DNA from: Symbiotaphrina buchneri
Taxonomy: Eukaryota > Ascomycota > Symbiotaphrinales > Symbiotaphrinaceae
Assembly: GCA_001599915.1 (NCBI GenBank)
Contig: BCIG01000032.1
Coordinates: forward strand, 62,001 to 126,000
Direction of reading: 5' to 3'
DNA: 64,000 nucleotides
Shown piece by piece: positions 34,409 through 52,950 of this stretch (the stretch's first letter is position 1; each line of letters starts with the position of its first letter). The translations under genes and the position numbers were made by a program. The notes under the pieces are model-generated. The model did not search any database. It was not told where the DNA came from and was given only the letters and a program-made list of their open reading frames with translations.

Positions 34409-34854
34409 GCTAAAAAGCTAGAAAGGCTAAAAGAAGCGGTTGTTCCTTTTTTTTCTCAACTACGGATTGATCTCGGCGGGGCGCATGTGTCGTAGTGTCG
34501 TCGTAGCTGACCGAGGTGGGTAAAGTGAGGTACCTTAAATTTAGGTAAGCTAAGGTACCTACCCTCCCGTGCTCACGTCTGCGGCTGAAAGTGACCTCCG
34601 CTGCATAGCTTGAGGCACAGGGGCGCTCTGGAGCCACTACCGGAGCTATCCAAGGGGGGGATGTTGTGCTTCAAAGCTCCCTCCGCCGGTGCTAGCTGGC
34701 CCTTTCGAAGCTCACTGGTGTTGAATGCCGAGACTCCCAATTGCTTCGTCGACAATAGAAGGGATTGTCTCTTCCTTCCAATTGCAAAGGCCTTTCTTCT
34801 CATCATTCTTTATGTAGACTTCATTTTATTTGGAAAGTCAGTTGTACACGGGCC
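34409..34854. other. Divergent promoter region, NDK1 and ROT2
   Basis: 446 bp; holds the inverted repeat at 34528-34560. Frames here overlap the ROT2 first exon in other registers and are not called. Confidence 0.5.
34528..34560. repeat. Perfect 10-bp inverted repeat with AGGTA motif
   Basis: AGGTACCTTA (34528-34537) and its exact reverse complement TAAGGTACCT (34551-34560) flank a 13-base spacer that itself contains TTAGGTAAG. It could form a hairpin or a paired protein site; it belongs to the AGGTAAGGTA-like elements seen elsewhere between genes. Confidence 0.8.
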
Positions 34855-37827
34855 ATGCCTCCCAATCGCTGGGGTGTCCCAAGATGGAGCTCATTCCTTC
34901 TTCTGTTCTCCGTCCTTTGCTGTCTCTTTACACCTGCAGGTAGGTGACTGTTTCACCTTGGGCCACAATGAGTCCAATTGCAGCGACATATGCTGATAGA
35001 TCACCTTCTCTAAGTCATGGTAAAGCATGAGAATTTCAAGACGTGTGACCAGTCCGGTTTCTGTAAACGCAATCGCGCATATGCTGATACGGCAACATCT
35101 GGGGGCTCTCACTGGGACTCACCTTATGCCCTAATCCCCAGTTCTATAAGCTTCAAAAACGGCCAATTGCACGGTACAATTCTGAAAACAGTGTCCAATA
35201 GCCAAGAGGCCGTGAAACTACCTCTCAAAATCAGTTTCTTACAATCAGGGACTGCTAGGGTGACGGTTGATGAGGAGAGGCGGCAGAAAGGAGAGATTGA
35301 GCTCCGGCACGGAAGTAAGGCAAGAAAAGAGCGCTACAATGAGGTTGATGCCTGGACGCTTGTAGGCGGGTTGGACACTAGCAAAACGGCTGCTTTGAGC
35401 ACGGAACGAGAGGAGGGAGTGACAAAGGTGTTTTATGGTCCATCGAACAGTTTCGAAGCCATCATCCGGCATGCTCCTTTTGCTATTGATTTTCGACGGG
35501 ACGGTGAAACACATGTTCAACTTAACGAGCGCGGGCTTCTCAATCTTGAGCACTGGAGGCCAAAAGTCGAGCCAAAGGAGGGCGAGGAGGAGACTGCAGT
35601 ATCCGACGGAGAGAAGACGTGGTGGGAGGAAACTTTCGGCGGCAACACAGATTCAAAACCTAAGGGCCCAGAGAGTGTGGCCCTCGATATAACCTTCCCC
35701 AATTACGAACATGTATACGGTATCCCAGAACATACGGGCCCGTTCTCTCTCAAGGAAACTAGAGGCGGCAGTGGAGCTTACAGCGACCCATACCGGATGT
35801 ACAACAGCGATGTGTTCGAGTATGAGATGGACAGTCCGATGACCTTGTATGGCTCGATCCCTTTCATGACGGCGCACCGCAAGAACTCCACCGTTGGTGT
35901 CTTCTGGCTTAATGCGGCGGAAACATGGGTCGACATTGTGAAGTCATCAACTCTAGCCAACACCCTGAGCCTGGGTGTAGCAGGCAAAACCAGTACGCAA
36001 ACCCACTGGATTTCCGAGAGCGGTCTATTGGATGTTTTCGTGTTATTGGGACCCACGCCCAAAGACGTCACCAAAACATATGGCGAGTTGACTGGTTACA
36101 CCCAGCTCCCGCAGGAATTCTCGATTGCGTACCACCAGTGTCGGTGGAACTATGTTACAGACGGAGATGTAAAAGATGTTGACCGCAAATTTACAAAGCA
36201 CAACATCCCATACGATGTCATCTGGCTTGACATTGAGTACACGGATGGAAAGAAGTATTTCACGTGGGATCCGCATACATTTGACGACCCTATTGGCATG
36301 CAAAAGCAGCTCGATGAGACTGGTAGGAAGCTTGTGATTATCATTGATCCCCATATCAAGAACGAGGGTGGCTATCATGTCGTTAACCAGCTCAAGAGCA
36401 AGGAACTAGCCGTTAATAACAAGGATGGCAGTATCTACGAGGGATGGTGTTGGCCAGGTTCGTCTCATTGGGTGGACTGCTTCAACCCTGCAGCTATAGC
36501 TTGGTGGAAGTCACTTTTCAAGTATGACACGTTCAAGGGCACGATGCATAATACTTTCATCTGGAATGATATGAATGAACCGTCAGTCTTCAACGGTCCG
36601 GAGACGACTATGCCTAAGGACAACCTTCACTACGGCAACTGGGAACATCGTGATGTACACAACCTGAACGGAATGACCTTCCATAATGCTACTTATCAGG
36701 CCATGCTCGAAAGGAAGAAAGGGGAAATTCGTCGTCCATTCGTCCTGACACGATCTTTCTATGCAGGTAGTCAAAGGCTAGGCGCGAGTTGGACGGGCGA
36801 CAACCAAGCCAATTGGGATCATCTTGCGGCAGCCTTCCCCATGATCCTCAGTCAGGGCGTCGCAGGCTTCCCCTTTGCTGGGGCGGATGTCGGGGGTTTC
36901 TTTGGCAACCCAAGCAAAGAGCTTCTGACACGTTGGTATCAGGCTGGCATCTGGTACCCGTTCTTCCGTGGTCATGCACATATCGATACTCGACGCCGTG
37001 AACCTTATCTAGCTGGCGAACCTTATACCGGGATCATCACCAAATCCCTCAGGCTTCGTTACCAACTGCTTCCAGCCTGGTACACCGCCTTTCACGAGGC
37101 TTCCGTTGACGGCACCCCCATCCTGCGACCCCACTATTACGTCCACCCTTCGGATGAGAAAGGCTTTGCTATCGATGATCAGTTCTACCTTGGTTCCACC
37201 GGTCTCCTCGCGAAACCAGTCGTGACGGAGGGAGCCGATAGCGTGTCTATCTACATACCGGATGATGAGGCTTATTACGACTACTTCGACTATACCAAAT
37301 ATGACGGAAAAGGTCTTCATACTATTCCTGCTCCGCTGGAGAAGATTCCTGTTCTTATGCAAGGTGGTCATATCGTCCCCCGCCGGGACAGGCCTCGCCG
37401 CAGCAGCGCTTTGATGCGGTGGGACCCTTTTACATTGGTGGTAGTGTTAAACAAAGCTGGAGCCGCCGAAGGCACACTCTATATAGACGATGGTGAAACT
37501 TTCGACTATCAAGCAGGGGCCTACATTCACCGGCAATTCGAATTCTCCGCTAAGGCCCAGATGCTCTCTTCAAAAGATCTGGGCTCCAAGGGAAGTAAGA
37601 CGTCCAGTTACCTCAAGAGCATGGCACATGTGCGCGTGGAAAAGATCATCATAGTAAATGCGCCGAGTGTATGGGAAAGCAAGACGGAGGTGAAGGTGGT
37701 GGAAGAAGGGGAGAAGGCCAAGGTTGTGCCGATTACCTACCATGCTGCCGTTGGAGGCTCGGCAGCGTGGGCTTTGATTAAGGATCCCCATGTCGCAATT
37801 GGGAAAGGCTGGGAGGTCCAATTTTAG
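34855..37827 (+). CDS. ROT2: ER glucosidase II alpha subunit, GH31
   Basis: Trims the two inner glucoses from N-glycans in the ER lumen, feeding the calnexin cycle. Two exons, 34855-34939 and 35015-37827, give 965 aa. Exon 1 encodes a signal peptide (RWSSFLLLFSVLCCLFTP); the join gives TPAVMVKHENFKTCDQSGFC, the conserved mature N-terminus. The GH31 core has VIWLDIEYTDGKKYFTWDP, the nucleophile motif WNDMNEPSVF, SWTGDNQANWDHL with the acid/base Asp, and RGHAHIDTRRREPYL. The C-terminal beta-sandwich (DDGETFDYQAGAYIHRQFEF) is complete. The long frame begins at a GTG inside the mature protein, so the signal exon is needed. No HDEL, as expected: retention is through the beta subunit. Confidence 0.97.
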
Positions 37828-37898
37828 GTTGTCATGCGGGAATAGAAAAGCGCATCTGTAATAGAGATGATTTTGCAACCAGTTTGTCTGGCGTTTGC

Positions 37899-38941
37899 TC
37901 ATGATGGCTGAAAAGCTGCCTCTTTCGCTGCATCTGTGCCCGCATCCATCTCCTCTCCCGATCTGCTGATTGCAATCATATCCTCTGCTCTGACCGTCTG
38001 GCCCTCAATCACGCCCGCCTTCCTCAGCACGTCAATGGTATCTGCAATAACGCTCTTGCGCACCCCCTTGACACCCCTGGCGAACTTCACCGTCCCAAGC
38101 CAGTCATGCGCATCCTGCGCGGAGTAATCCAGCTCCGTGCTTATGTACGCCACGCTCTCATCCTGATGTTGCTCAAAATGGTTGACCCCCTTGTCAATCG
38201 CCTCGAACATGCCCTCCAAGCGCTCGTCTTCTGGTTGGGCGGCGACGATTTTCCATGACGACCACGGCGTGTAGATCTCGCCGATGCGCTTGATCTCGCC
38301 GTTATCGTAGTACCGTTTGGAGGTGAAATGCTCCCACATGAAGAAATCGGCCGTGCCGTCATTGACGCCTTTCCGAAGTGCAGAGAAGGTCTGCAAGGGT
38401 ACAACCTCGAACGGCGGCTCTCCGGGGGCTCTCAACCAGTTGTACTTGTCCGCCAGCACGAACGACATGATGTAAGAACCGCTGCCGATCCGGGACACGC
38501 CTACTTTGGCGTCTTTTAGTTGGGACACATCGTTGATATGTCTTTTCGTGCCGGTGCTGATTGCCCAACCTGAGCCCTCGGCCATCAGCTCTCGCTCCTT
38601 GAATCCCAAGCTTGAGAGTACGTACATAAGGGCGTCTCGACATACGTCCCCACGATCTTATAACCTGCCTTTTCCTTCTCCTTTCCAAGCCCAGCGACCC
38701 ATCCCTCGGTCAGGCCGATGCCAACATCGATGTCCTTCGCCTTCGGTGCCTGGATCATATGGCCCGTGCCGGACGGGAAAGGCACCCGGGTCGCATTGAG
38801 CCCGAAATACTTGGCCGCAAAATGGAGAGGGGTGGAAAAGTGTTCTGTAATCCCGGCCGTGTCAGTAAGCCTTCAGCAGAGGATGGTTCAAGTGGATATG
38901 AATTTACCTGGCACGAATCCAATTCTCAGTGGGGAAGGCAT
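37899..38941 (-). CDS. Type 2 periplasmic-binding-fold protein (Ca3427-like)
   Basis: Three exons, 38908-38941, 38626-38844 and 37899-38569, give 307 aa. The joins give LRIGFVPEHFSTPLHFAAKY and GTYVETPLCWAISTGT. The fold is that of bacterial solute-binding proteins for sulphonates or thiamine precursors: an N-terminal strand RIGFVP, the ligand-loop IDVGIGLTEGW, the second lobe KVGVSRIGSGSYIMSF, and FEVVPLQTFSALRKGV with DGTADFFMWEHFTS. No signal peptide is seen, so it is likely cytosolic. The closest described fungal protein I know of is Candida albicans Ca3427, structurally similar to THI5-type proteins. The ligand here is unknown. Convergent with ROT2 (71-bp gap). Confidence 0.85.
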
Positions 38942-39289
38942 TGTCGATGTGGATTGATCATCCAGGGCCCGAGAACGCGGGGGTCGAAGCTTCGGAGTAA
39001 CTGTAACATGACATCAAACCTGGAGAAGCGCTAAGCAATCCATGTCACTAATTCCACACTACGTTAAATGACGGAACCAATATTTGCCCGATCCTACTAA
39101 GCGTCCCGAGCCCTTATCAGTAGCCCTATCAGCCTCGTCCAGGGGCGCAAGGCTCATTCTCGCCCTCCTCCCTGTTTACTTTGTAAGATACCATACTCTG
39201 ACCGCTGCCGGCATCTCTGCACGGATTTGCCAGTGCTCTATAACGATTGCGCACGTTGGCAATTCAATCTCATTTACGATCGCCCTGCA
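38942..39289. other. Divergent promoter region, binding-fold protein and AIG2-like gene
   Basis: 348 bp. Nothing recognised beyond short AT-rich stretches. Confidence 0.45.
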
Positions 39290-40185
39290 ATGGGCGCAGC
39301 TTTCTTCTATGGTAAGCTGGAGACATCATTCCCCCTCAATTGCGGTCTCGCTCGCTGACATTCGCAGGCACGCTGGTATGCCTCTCCTTTCCATTGTTTT
39401 CAGGTGCTCGGTCCAATGATACGCTCTCTCAGATGGCGCCCCCGGTCCTCCATCGCGTGATACATGGTTCAGCCACTCCGTCGGCCGCCCAGGCGAAGAA
39501 GCTAACGGTGCGACCTGCTCTGCTGCCGCATTTCACCCGCCGGCGCGTCCGGCACGCCGACTACCCTGCTATAATAAGCACCCCTTCAGACCCCGACTCA
39601 TGCGTCCGCGGAACGTATGTTTTAGGATTGACCACCTCCGATCTCTGGCGCCTAGACATCTTCGAGGGAGACGAGTACAAACGGCAGAAGGTCAAGGTGA
39701 AGCTGCTGGATGACCAGGTTGATGAGACAGGCGTGGAGAGTAGGGGCGAAGGACAGGCTGCCATGGAGCAGGAAGTAGAGGCCGACACATATATATGGAT
39801 TGCTGGAGAGGACCGGTTGGAATCGACGGAGTGGGATTTCAGCGAATTCCAAAAGGAGAAGATGGGCCGATGGGTGGGCAGCGGAGAGGAGTATGAGGGT
39901 AAGATCAAGCCATGCGTTCTGCATTCTTGCTTGCTGTCTTCTTGCAGCTTCTTCGAGCTTGTGACGATCAAAGGCGCTAATCAAAAGACTTCAGAAGTGG
40001 ACGATGCTGTAAAAGCGCAGACGAATGATCCTACCGGGTTTGTACCCTGACTGCCTGCGTTATACTCGCATTCTTACTTTTGCTAAAATACTTTTTTTTG
40101 TAGAGGGCGCGGTGCCAACGGAAAGATCACTAGCCAACTGGCGACAGAGTGGAAAGGTGAGAAGCTGGAAGAAGCAGCTGTTTGA
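39290..40185 (+). CDS. AIG2-like gamma-glutamylcyclotransferase, second copy
   Basis: Five exons, 39290-39311, 39368-39375, 39433-39898, 39995-40037 and 40104-40185, give 206 aa. Exon 2 is only 8 nt. Exons 1-3 join to MGAAFFYGTLMAPPVLHRVI, carrying the family signature FFYGTLM; without that splicing the signature is broken by extra residues. Next come ALLPHFTRRRVRHADYPAII, the GTYVLGLTTSDLWRLDIFEG core with the acidic catalytic region DIFEGDEYKR, and ADTYIWI. The last exons read EVDDAVKAQTNDPTGGRGAN. Introns 39376-39432 (57 nt) and 39899-39994 (96 nt) are both 3n and stop-free, so unspliced forms stay in frame. The substrate is unknown. Not a recent duplicate of the gene at 12047: sequences share only the fold motifs. 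Confidence 0.9.
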
Positions 40186-40687
40186 CACATACGCTCATGG
40201 TTGGTTCCCACGCCCGCATTCCCTGCGGGTGCTAAGGTATGTTGGCGTCAGTCCCGTCCTCTGGCGGGTATAGACAGGGCTCATGGATTCACCGGCAACC
40301 AGAGGTCGGAGTTATTGGACATGTTTTACCATCGAGCCCTTGATCGGTGAGATCCTTCGACGATTGTCCGTTAGGATTGTTGAAAGGTATTATGAAGAAT
40401 CAGAAGCCCTAGATTTATGTAGCAAAGCTGGGCCTCTTAACAGGACCCACTCTAATCATACAAGACACCTCTGCCCATGCATAGCTATGTTAGCCAGGCC
40501 GAACGCCGAGCTCCAATATCAAAGGGAATCATGCAAAGTCTCCCGAACACCGAAAATGAGCAACAATGTACAGGGGCCACCCTCAAATGAAGGTGGTCCT
40601 CAGTCAAGCATCCCATACGGTCAATTGGCCATAGGAGCATGGAAGCGGGCATAATCCCTCACATAACGCCTCGAAGTTTCCGATAGA
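40186..40687. other. Intergenic, between convergent AIG2-like gene and KDM5
   Basis: 502 bp. One ATG-started frame (40283-40654) has no family motif or conservation sign and is left out. Expected to hold both 3' UTRs. Confidence 0.5.
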
Positions 40688-48231
<7,544 letters not shown>

Positions 48232-49808
48232 ATGGACCCCAAACCAATCCCAGCATTTTACTGCTGTTACTTGTTGCGGTCCACGGTCCGCCACGCGAGT
48301 TTGTATATAGGATCCACGCCCAATCCCACGAGGCGCCTCGCGCAGCATAATGGTATCGCCACTGGTGGAGCAGCGCGAACATCGCGTGAGAGGCTTAGAC
48401 CATGGGAGGTGGTCTGCATTGTGGCGGGGTTTCCGTCCAGCATTGCGGCATTGCAATTCGAGTATCCGAACTGAGTTTGTTTTGTTACCTGTAGCCCTCC
48501 TCCTGAGCTTGCTGAGCCAGAGACCCCATCTATTTTCATAACCAGTCTTTTACTATTTAATTACACTTCAGTTCCAAAATATACCCTACCCTGTTTAAAG
48601 TACACAGCGACCTTGAACACCATTTTCATCATAGCGGTGGTACATTTGGATATATGTTCCTGTCTCTCATCTGTTCGCCTAAGCCAATCCGGCCATGTTT
48701 AAATCAACCCGTTTTTAAAGCTCGTTGTTCTGACGTGGATCTCTAAGATGGGCGTGGCAACACGCTGATATTACTCGGCATATCCGACATGAAAAGCCCA
48801 CATTTCATGACGAGACTACGGATACAACGGCCAAGAAGTCGAAAGGAGAACAGCAAGGCAAGGGCACGAAAACAAAACCTAAGAAGTCGAAACGTGGCCG
48901 TCCCACATTTTCACTAACAAAGCATTTCACCAATCTACACGGGCTCTTAAGGGCAGAGAGCTTCGCCCGCTGGCCACTGGAAGTACGATTCTTCTGTGCA
49001 GATGTGCACAGGCAATGGAGAGCTTGCGCTGAGCGCGCCCCTGAAGGGATCGGGAGAGGCATAAAGTTCGTGCCTGATATGAGTGGGATTGCTGACATAG
49101 TAAGTTCGAATTACGAGCATCATATAGGTACACCAAGTTGAAACAGAGGAACAGGCTTGGGAGAGACTACGCATAGATGGCACGGATGTCAGCTACATGC
49201 CGCTTGTAGAACATATCGAGAAAAGCAGGCAACTGCTGGACAAAGCGGACTCGACAACCTGCGCCGTATGCCACAATAATGTTGGCGACATCAACCACGC
49301 CGTTGTTTGTCGAGAAGGGAAATGCACAGCTATATCTCACATGACATGTCTGGCAGCCGAGTTCCTCCGGAAAAAGGGGCAAAGCGACCACCTACTGCCT
49401 ACTGACGGCGTATGTCCAGGTTGTGGCACGACGCTAACATGGAGTTCCCTCGTCAGAGAGCTGACTCTTCGGACGCGAGGGAAGACTACGGCCGACAAAA
49501 TAATCAGGAAATGGAAGAGAATGCAAGCCGGCGCGTTGGAGGGCAGCATTGACCCTGACAAATTAAGTGAAACAGAGGCAGATGATGAGCAGCAAGTGGA
49601 CTTGATTCATGGAGGTCATGCACACCATGTGCGCTCGCCCGAGGACTCCGGAAATATGCTACAAGACGACCTCGGCTGGGGTGAAAGTGAAGAAGACGAT
49701 CTACGATCTGTCTCGAGTGTGGCGACTGACGACGCTCCCCCTTCTGAGTCCCTGGACCTCCCTCGAGCTCAACTGGCAGTCGTCATCGAAGATAGCGAGC
49801 CGGAGTAG
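48232..49808 (+). CDS. SLX1: Structure-specific endonuclease subunit Slx1
   Basis: GIY-YIG nuclease that with Slx4 cuts branched DNA at stalled forks. Three exons, 48232-48461, 48748-49099 and 49149-49808, give 413 aa. The GIY-YIG domain has [27 protein letters not shown] and the catalytic Glu in IAALQFEWAWQH, formed by the first join. Basic RHIRHEKP and [12 protein letters not shown] follow, then LEVRFF. The C-terminal RING-like zinc domain shows [24 protein letters not shown] and [13 protein letters not shown]. Intron 1 is 286 nt, five times the local norm, with a TTCTGACG branch near its end. The second acceptor (GAG at 49148) was chosen for length (49 nt); a TAG at 49128 would give a 28-nt intron. 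Confidence 0.9.
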
Positions 49809-50008
49809 ATCACCGCGACCCTCGCAGTGAATCACATCAGCTTGTCAACTCTACCTCCAAAGTTGGCTGTAGCTGCCTTTCTCATGACGCCCCATTGGCT
49901 GAATTGATTGGTAGCCGCCGGCGCACTGGAACATATAATGCATCTGGAGTCTCGATGGACGCCGTCTGTATAGCATAAAGCAGCCCATCAATCGGCAGTT
50001 AAACCGGG

Positions 50009-50796
50009 TTAAGAGCGCACAGGAAGGACCACACGCAGTTCCCGTCCTAAAGAGCCATCCAGGACCTTCTGCATACAACTTTTCACATGATGAAGAATGT
50101 CTGTTTCTACAAGCTCAGGACTTCGGCCCGCGTCGACTACCGTGAAGTCGTCTTTATCGAATGTTGTCCGGAGTTCTTGAAACAGACTCCGGACGCGGCC
50201 TTGCATGGCCTCGTTCTCATACTTTTCCTCACCGAAGCCTCCTCTCGCGGCCGCGTCGGCAGGAGAGATATCGAGAAAGAGACATGTATCCGGTCTTGGA
50301 AGACCTACATCCGGCCACCGTGTCCACTCCAGATCTATGCCAGGTATGCCCTTGGCTGCGGAGTAGACACAGCCCGAGTAGTAATAGCGATCAATGATGA
50401 CAATAGTCCCAGCTGCAATGGAGTTCTTTATGCGATCCCTAATGTCGTCAGGTGGGCGGGATAAGGCATTGGCTTTTCCACAAGCGACTCACGCGGCTTC
50501 CCAGCGGTTTGCGGAAAAGAGGAGGTGCACGGCATGATCTTCCTGTTGCAATTGATTTTTCAGGTACTGTTCAATAAGCTTGCCGATCGGTGTAGTCCTG
50601 TCTGCCCAGTATAAGAATTCCCAGCCCGCATAGTCTGCATTATGCTGGCAACTAAAGGCTTACCGGGGAACCGCATGTAGGCCACAGTGTGCCCTTCCTT
50701 TTCGAGATTCTGAACGAGGCGGCTACATTGAGTGGATTTCCCAGCTCTATCGAGACCCTCGACCACTATGAGCGTCCCGCGCGCTGGTTTAGACAT
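50009..50796 (-). CDS. CDC8: Thymidylate kinase
   Basis: Phosphorylates dTMP to dTDP for DNA synthesis. Three exons, 50664-50796, 50493-50601 and 50009-50438, give 223 aa. The P-loop is VVEGLDRAGKSTQCSRL. The first join gives MRFPDRTTPIGKLIEQYL (dTMP-binding Arg), and the second gives NRWEAADRIKNSIAAG. The DRY motif is IIDRYYYSGCVYSAAKG, and the lid region is ARGGFGEEKYEN. Ends DGSLGRELRVVLPVRS. No in-frame ATG exists upstream before a stop, so the start is firm. Convergent with SLX1, divergent from QTRT2. Confidence 0.95.
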
Positions 50797-51112
50797 GCTA
50801 TGCTTCGTTGGCCGCGCCGTGACGGGTATCCGCACGCACAGTCGCACTTCCTCTGCGTTGGCGATCCGAGCCTCGACGCGTGACACGATTAGAGTGCGCA
50901 AAGACGCGGCGCACCGAGAGCTTGCCGGCCAACGCGTGGTATGAAGTACATGTACCTTCAATACGGTAGCCGAAAAATATCAATCTTGCTGCTACGCGGT
51001 CGACGTTTCAAAACCTTCGCAGACGAGCGGACTCGTCAGATAATTAATGGCGCCTGCTGCTCCCTAAAAGCACCCTCCATTGTCCGCAGCGCAAAGGAGG
51101 GCTAACGCGAAA
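50797..51112. other. Divergent promoter region, CDC8 and QTRT2
   Basis: 316 bp. No element recognised; the CDC8 frame stays open upstream but without ATG. Confidence 0.45.
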
Positions 51113-52711
51113 ATGGCAGACCCGGCAATACGGCGACTGCCAGAGCTTCCAGATGAGATGCTTTTCACAATAACCAAGGCCGCGGTTCCTGGGGCCCTGG
51201 GCCCTAGACTGGGCCGACTTTCCATGCCCGGACGAACTGCATTAGAGACGCCGCATTACATGGCCATCTCGTCGCGGGGAGTGGTGCCGCACGTCTCACA
51301 GGATATGATGGCAAAGCATACCAACATCAATGGCGTATATACGGGTTTGGAAGACTGTAAGCTGGCCCACGATTGGAGTGCGCAGATCGTGCGTGCAGCA
51401 GAGAACCTAGCTGATTTCAGCCCGTCATTGGAGCTCTTCAGTCATCGAGAAAGGCCCCCGCGAGGTACCGCCGATATACAAGTTCAGCGCGTCTGATCTC
51501 GAGGCACCCTTGAGAAATTTCATCGCCCTACCAACCAAGACTATGGTCGTTCTAGCCCCTCGCCGTATAACGCCTGTATCATGCCCCGCTTCGAACAGCA
51601 ATGCTGCAATATCGATCTTGACCTCAGTAGGTTTTCGCCAGTTGAGCTCGGAGGACTATGCAGACGCGGTGAAGAAGCTGCGGCCTGATATTGCTATAGC
51701 CATGGCAGATGTGGTCTACGGGCAGAAGCCGGGGGTGAAAAGGATAGCCAAAATGGACGGTAGAACGAGACAATGGCTGTCAGATATTATAAATTCGACG
51801 CAGAATCAGAGGAGCGGTGGGACCAGTGCTCTTTTTGCTCCAATTTTACCCATTGGGCAACATCAGCAGAAGGAGTACCTCCGCACGCTGGCTGAAGATA
51901 CGAGGGGAGTGATATCGGGCCTTGCGCTGTATGACCCGCTTAACTCGGCAGACGTTCCGCAACAGTTGGGAAGCCTGCCACGGCTCTCATTGGCACCTCC
52001 AAAGTCACCGCATCATGTCCTCGACCAGGTCGCATTGGGCCTGGATATGCTTACAATACCGTTCATCGGTGAGGCGACAGATGCGGGTATAGCTCTTGAT
52101 TTCGTTTTCCCGACTTCACCCCTCGGCGAGGGAGAGCCTCTGCGGTCCATGGGACTAGACATGTGGCCCTCTGTGCATGCCACAGACCTGTCTGCCCTGC
52201 GGCCTGGCTGCGCATGTTATGCTTGCACTAGGCATCACAGAGCGTACATACAACATCTCCTCGCCGCCAAGGAAATGCTGGGTTGGGTACTGTTACAAGT
52301 CCACAATCATAGGGTCATGGATGAGTTCTTCGCCGGAATCCGTTCCAGTATAGCAAATGGCACATTCGAGGATGATGTACGGTTGTTCGGCCGCGTCTAT
52401 GAACCTGAACTCCCTGCGAAAACAGGACAAGGGCCTAGGTATGTTATACCTGAATCCTGTATACACGGCTTGGCTCACTGCAGAACAGGGTTCGTGGCTA
52501 TCAATTCAAGTCAGAAGGCCCGGGTGAGCCGAAGAAGAACCCGGCTGCATTCACCACTCTCGATGATGCAAAGGAGCGACTCGCTGAAGCGGCAGCCCCG
52601 AGTCCTACCGTTGAATCTGTAGAGTTAGAAGCAAGGGATTTGCAGCTAAGCAGCCAGATACCGCTGCGACTTCCGAGCGGCAGCTCACCGATGCCTGAAA
52701 GATCAGTCTAA
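51113..52711 (+). CDS. QTRT2: Queuine tRNA-ribosyltransferase accessory subunit 2
   Basis: Non-catalytic partner of QTRT1; together they put queuine at position 34 of tRNAs for Asn, Asp, His and Tyr. Three exons, 51113-51356, 51421-52438 and 52489-52711, give 494 aa. The first join (GTAAGC...TTTCAG) gives TGLEDSRHWSSSVIEKGPRE, running into VPPIYKFSASDLEAPLRNF. The zinc site is RPGCACYACTRHHRAYIQHL with the distal His in LQVHNHRVMDEF. The second join (GTATGT...AACAG) gives QGPRVRGYQFKSEGPGEPKK, the family C-terminus. The organism must take up queuine or salvage queuosine to use it. Confidence 0.93.
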
Positions 52712-52950
52712 CGCAACATTAGGAATGCTTCTATCTCTATTTTCAGGTGTATGCACCGCTCCCTAAGAACACCTGGATCTAGTTGTGCCAGCAAGCACAT
52801 GAGGCTCACTGCAAAAATACTCCATCCCAAGCTCAGAATATGCTACTTTTTTTTAAAGAGACACCAGACGCCCAAAGGAGGAACTGATGCGATCCGGAAA
52901 CGGAACGAACGCCAGCGCCGCATTTCCAAGTGTCACAGTGGATGTCAGTT

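Noticed and set aside
34610-34996. 128-codon frame upstream of ROT2
   Set aside because: Overlaps the ROT2 signal-peptide exon in another register; the spliced ROT2 model explains the region better.
40283-40654. ATG-started frame of 123 codons between two convergent genes
   Set aside because: No family motif and lies where two 3' UTRs are expected.
50797-50961. N-terminal extension of CDC8 resembling a presequence
   Set aside because: The extension opens with TTG and contains no ATG, so the start at 50796 stands.
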